A stretch of 32,320 bases of DNA from Nonomuraea zeae (lineage in GTDB: Bacteria; Actinomycetota; Actinomycetes; Streptosporangiales; Streptosporangiaceae). The position numbers and the translations under genes were made by a program. The DNA lies in contig NZ_VCKX01000131.1 of assembly GCF_005889725.1 (NCBI RefSeq), positions 1-32,320 on the forward strand. Direction: 5' to 3'. Under the pieces are notes generated by a model. That model did not search any database and had not been told where the DNA came from. It worked only from the letters and a program-made list of their open reading frames with translations. This document shows, piece by piece, positions 30,423 through 32,320 of this stretch. Every line of letters begins with the position of its first letter. The first letter of the stretch is position 1.

Positions 30423-32231
30423 TCACTCGGCTCCGTGCAGTGTGGCCAGCACCTGCTCCCCATACTTCGCCAGTTTGTTCTCGCCCACGCCGTTCACCCG
30501 GCTCAGCTCCACCAGCGAGGACGGCGACAGGGTGGCGATCTCGCGCAACGTCGCGTCGTGGAAGATGACGTACGCCGGAATGCCCTGCTCCTTCGCGATG
30601 CTCGCGCGCCAGGCGCGGAGGCGTTCGAAGACCGGGGCGGCCTCGGCGGGCAGCTCGGCCGCCGGCTGTGCCTTCGACGAGGCCGTCTTGGCCCGAGCCG
30701 GTCGATGCGCGTCGCGGCGCAGCAGCACCTCCCGCTGCCCCCGCAGCACCGCCGCGCTGTCGTCCGTCAGCACCAGGGCCCCGTAGTCAGACTCCACGGC
30801 CAGCAGCCCCTGCGCCAGAAGTTGCCGCACCACTCCGTGCCACTCCGCGTTGCCGAGGTCGCTCCCGACCCCGAACACGGTCATGCTGTCGTGCCCGTGC
30901 TGGAGCACCTTGGCGGTCTTCTTGCCGAGCAGGATGTCCACCACCTGCCCCACTCCGAACTTCTGCCGCTTCTCCCTGGCCAGCCGCAGCACGGTGGACA
31001 GGACCTTCTGCGCCGCGACCGTCCCGTCCCACGACTCCGGAGCCGTCTGGCAGGTGTCGCAGTTGCCGCAGGGCTCCGAGCCCTTCTGGCCGAAGTAGTC
31101 GAGCAGCATCACCCGGCGGCAGGTCACGGTCTCGCACAGCGCGAGCATGGCGTCCAGGTGAAGAACCTGGCGCCGCCGGTGCGCGTCGTCGCCCTCCATG
31201 GCCATCCGCCGGTGCTGCACCACGTCTTGCAGGCCGTACGCCATCCACGCGGTCGCGGGCAGCCCGTCGCGCCCGGCCCGCCCGGTCTCCTGGTAGTAGC
31301 CCTCCACCGACTTGGGCAGGTCGAGGTGGGCGACGAAACGGACGTCGGGCTTGTCGATGCCCATGCCGAACGCGATCGTGGCCACCACGATCAGCCCGTC
31401 CTCGCGCAGGAAGCGGGACTGGTGCGTGGCGCGGGTGCGGGCGTCCAGCCCGGCGTGGTACGGCACCGCCGCGATGCCGTTTTCCTGCAGGAACTCGGCG
31501 ATCTTCTCCACCGACGAGCGCGACAGGCAATAGACGATGCCCGACTCGTCGGGATGCTCGGTGCGCAGGAACTCCAGCAGCTGCCGCTTCGGCTCGGCCT
31601 TCGGCGTGATGCGATAGTGGATGTTGGGCCGGTCGAAGCTGGCGACGAAGTGGCGGGCCTGGTCGAGGCCGAGCCTGGAGGAGATCTCCGCGTGGGTGGC
31701 CGGGGTCGCGGTCGCGGTCAGAGCGATGCGCGGCACGTCCGGCCAGCGCTCGTGCAGCTCCGAGAGCCCGAGGTAGTCGGGACGGAAGTCGTGACCCCAT
31801 TGCGCCACGCAGTGGGCCTCGTCGATGGCGAACACCGAGATCTCACCCTTGGCCAGCAGCCGCATCGTGGCGTCGACGCGCAACCGCTCGGGGGCGAGGT
31901 AGAGCAGGTCGAGCTCGCCCGCCAGGAAGGTGGCCTCGACGAGCTGGCGTTCGTCGAAGTCCTGGGTCGAGTTGAGGAACCCCGCGCGTACGCCCAGCGC
32001 CCGCAACGCGTCCACCTGGTCCTGCATCAGTGCGATCAACGGCGAGATGACCACGCCCACGCCCGGGCGCACCAGGGCGGGGATCTGGTAGCAGAGAGAC
32101 TTGCCGCCGCCGGTGGGCATGAGGACGAGCGCGTCGCCGCCGGCCACCACATGGTCGATGATCTCCTGCTGACCCTCCCGGAACGAGTCATAGCCGAAGA
32201 CACGGTGCAGAGCCTCGATGGGGGTATCCAT
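30423..32231 (-). CDS. recQ: RecQ, ATP-dependent 3'-5' DNA helicase
   Basis: This 602-residue protein is a complete RecQ: F-R-E-G-Q-Q-E-I-I motif 0, Walker A T-G-G-G-K-S (Lys44), D-E-A-H-C (137-141) followed by Q-W-G-H-D-F-R-P-D-Y, helicase motifs V and VI (G-M-G-I-D-K-P-D-V-R, Q-E-T-G-R-A-G-R-D-G), the four-cysteine zinc site with C-G-N-C-D-T-C, winged-helix domain, and a C-terminal HRDC domain (about 525-602). It unwinds forks and recombination intermediates. The ATG follows a possible -10 (TAAGGT) by 6 nt, but also a possible upstream gene stop by 4 nt, so its promoter is ambiguous. Confidence 0.96.
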   Translation of the reverse strand: MDTPIEALHRVFGYDSFREGQQEIIDHVVAGGDALVLMPTGGGKSLCYQIPALVRPGVGVVISPLIALMQDQVDALRALGVRAGFLNSTQDFDERQLVEATFLAGELDLLYLAPERLRVDATMRLLAKGEISVFAIDEAHCVAQWGHDFRPDYLGLSELHERWPDVPRIALTATATPATHAEISSRLGLDQARHFVASFDRPNIHYRITPKAEPKRQLLEFLRTEHPDESGIVYCLSRSSVEKIAEFLQENGIAAVPYHAGLDARTRATHQSRFLREDGLIVVATIAFGMGIDKPDVRFVAHLDLPKSVEGYYQETGRAGRDGLPATAWMAYGLQDVVQHRRMAMEGDDAHRRRQVLHLDAMLALCETVTCRRVMLLDYFGQKGSEPCGNCDTCQTAPESWDGTVAAQKVLSTVLRLAREKRQKFGVGQVVDILLGKKTAKVLQHGHDSMTVFGVGSDLGNAEWHGVVRQLLAQGLLAVESDYGALVLTDDSAAVLRGQREVLLRRDAHRPARAKTASSKAQPAAELPAEAAPVFERLRAWRASIAKEQGIPAYVIFHDATLREIATLSPSSLVELSRVNGVGENKLAKYGEQVLATLHGAE

Positions 32232-32235
32232 GCGG

Positions 32236-32320
32236 CTACCTTACGTGTTCGGGGGCGGTGTGTTCGGTCAGTTCGCCGACGGCGATCGCGTCCCACCAGT
32301 TTGCCCCCTCACACCTCCGC
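32236..32320 (-). CDS. Possible 3' end of a gene upstream of recQ
   Basis: On the minus strand 27 codons run from the window edge to a TAG at 32236-32238, 4 nt before the recQ ATG. The reading is R-R-C-E-G-A-N-W-W-D-A-I-A-V-G-E-L-T-E-H-T-A-P-E-H-V-R, with good GC3 bias (about 21 of 27). It reads like a protein tail, but there is too little to name a family. If real, recQ would be the second gene of an operon. Confidence 0.35.
   Translation of the reverse strand, partial: RRCEGANWWDAIAVGELTEHTAPEHVR

Noticed and set aside
1..32320. tRNA, rRNA, transposase, integrase or attachment-site signals
   Set aside because: I looked for these and saw nothing convincing on either strand.

Overview
The window is about 32 kb of very GC-rich DNA with strongly G/C-biased third codon positions, frequent GTG starts, many 4-nt start/stop overlaps and many leaderless-looking promoters. 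Together with an IdeR/DmdR-type iron box, an AfsR/SARP-type regulator, two mycothiol-dependent maleylpyruvate-isomerase-like proteins and a membrane Ser/Thr kinase, this indicates an actinomycete. A member of the Streptosporangiales (Nonomuraea-like) is my guess from overall feel, not something the sequence proves. It looks like chromosomal accessory or housekeeping DNA: I see no transposase, phage, CRISPR array, rRNA or tRNA.

Layout. (1) 1-2105, minus strand: an iron-uptake operon efeU-efeO-efeB, with efeB cut by the window edge, behind an iron box. (2) 2157-7758: a carbohydrate locus with a lipoprotein binding protein, two CUT1 permeases and a cytoplasmic GH5 glycosidase on the minus strand, divergent from a LacI regulator. 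Three similar palindromes lie in the shared promoter region. (3) 7795-11703: a TetR regulator divergent from a small monooxygenase-like protein, a DrrAB-like ABC exporter with two permeases, and a DoxX-like membrane protein. (4) 11731-15805: a Ser/Thr kinase with an extracellular six-cysteine domain, a mycothiol-dependent enzyme, a MarR regulator followed by an alpha/beta hydrolase with its own internal promoter/operator, and a MazG-like pyrophosphohydrolase. (5) 15855-19056: a large AfsR-like regulator ending in a 13-bp tandem repeat. (6) 19080-22660: an SRPBCC protein, an amidohydrolase, an esterase and an unrecognised HTH-containing protein. (7) 22644-25199: a tight four-gene alkylation-repair operon (ogt, Oxygenase-NA-like 2OG/Fe(II) enzyme, Ada-zinc-domain fusion protein, alkB). 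(8) 25345-29526: a monoacylglycerol-lipase-like hydrolase, a lipoprotein whose 3' end is tandemly duplicated, a CocE/NonD hydrolase and a second DinB/MDMPI-fold protein. (9) 29527-32320: a repeat-rich stretch of about 0.9 kb, recQ, and the tail of a possible upstream gene.

The most interesting parts are the alkylation-repair operon, especially its Ada-domain fusion protein with an unassigned Rossmann-like C-terminal half; the promoter inside a 30-bp nested palindrome between marR and its hydrolase; the three-operator arrangement at the sugar locus; and the duplicated gene end at 26236-26400. No single fully novel system is certain. The Ada-fusion operon is the best candidate.
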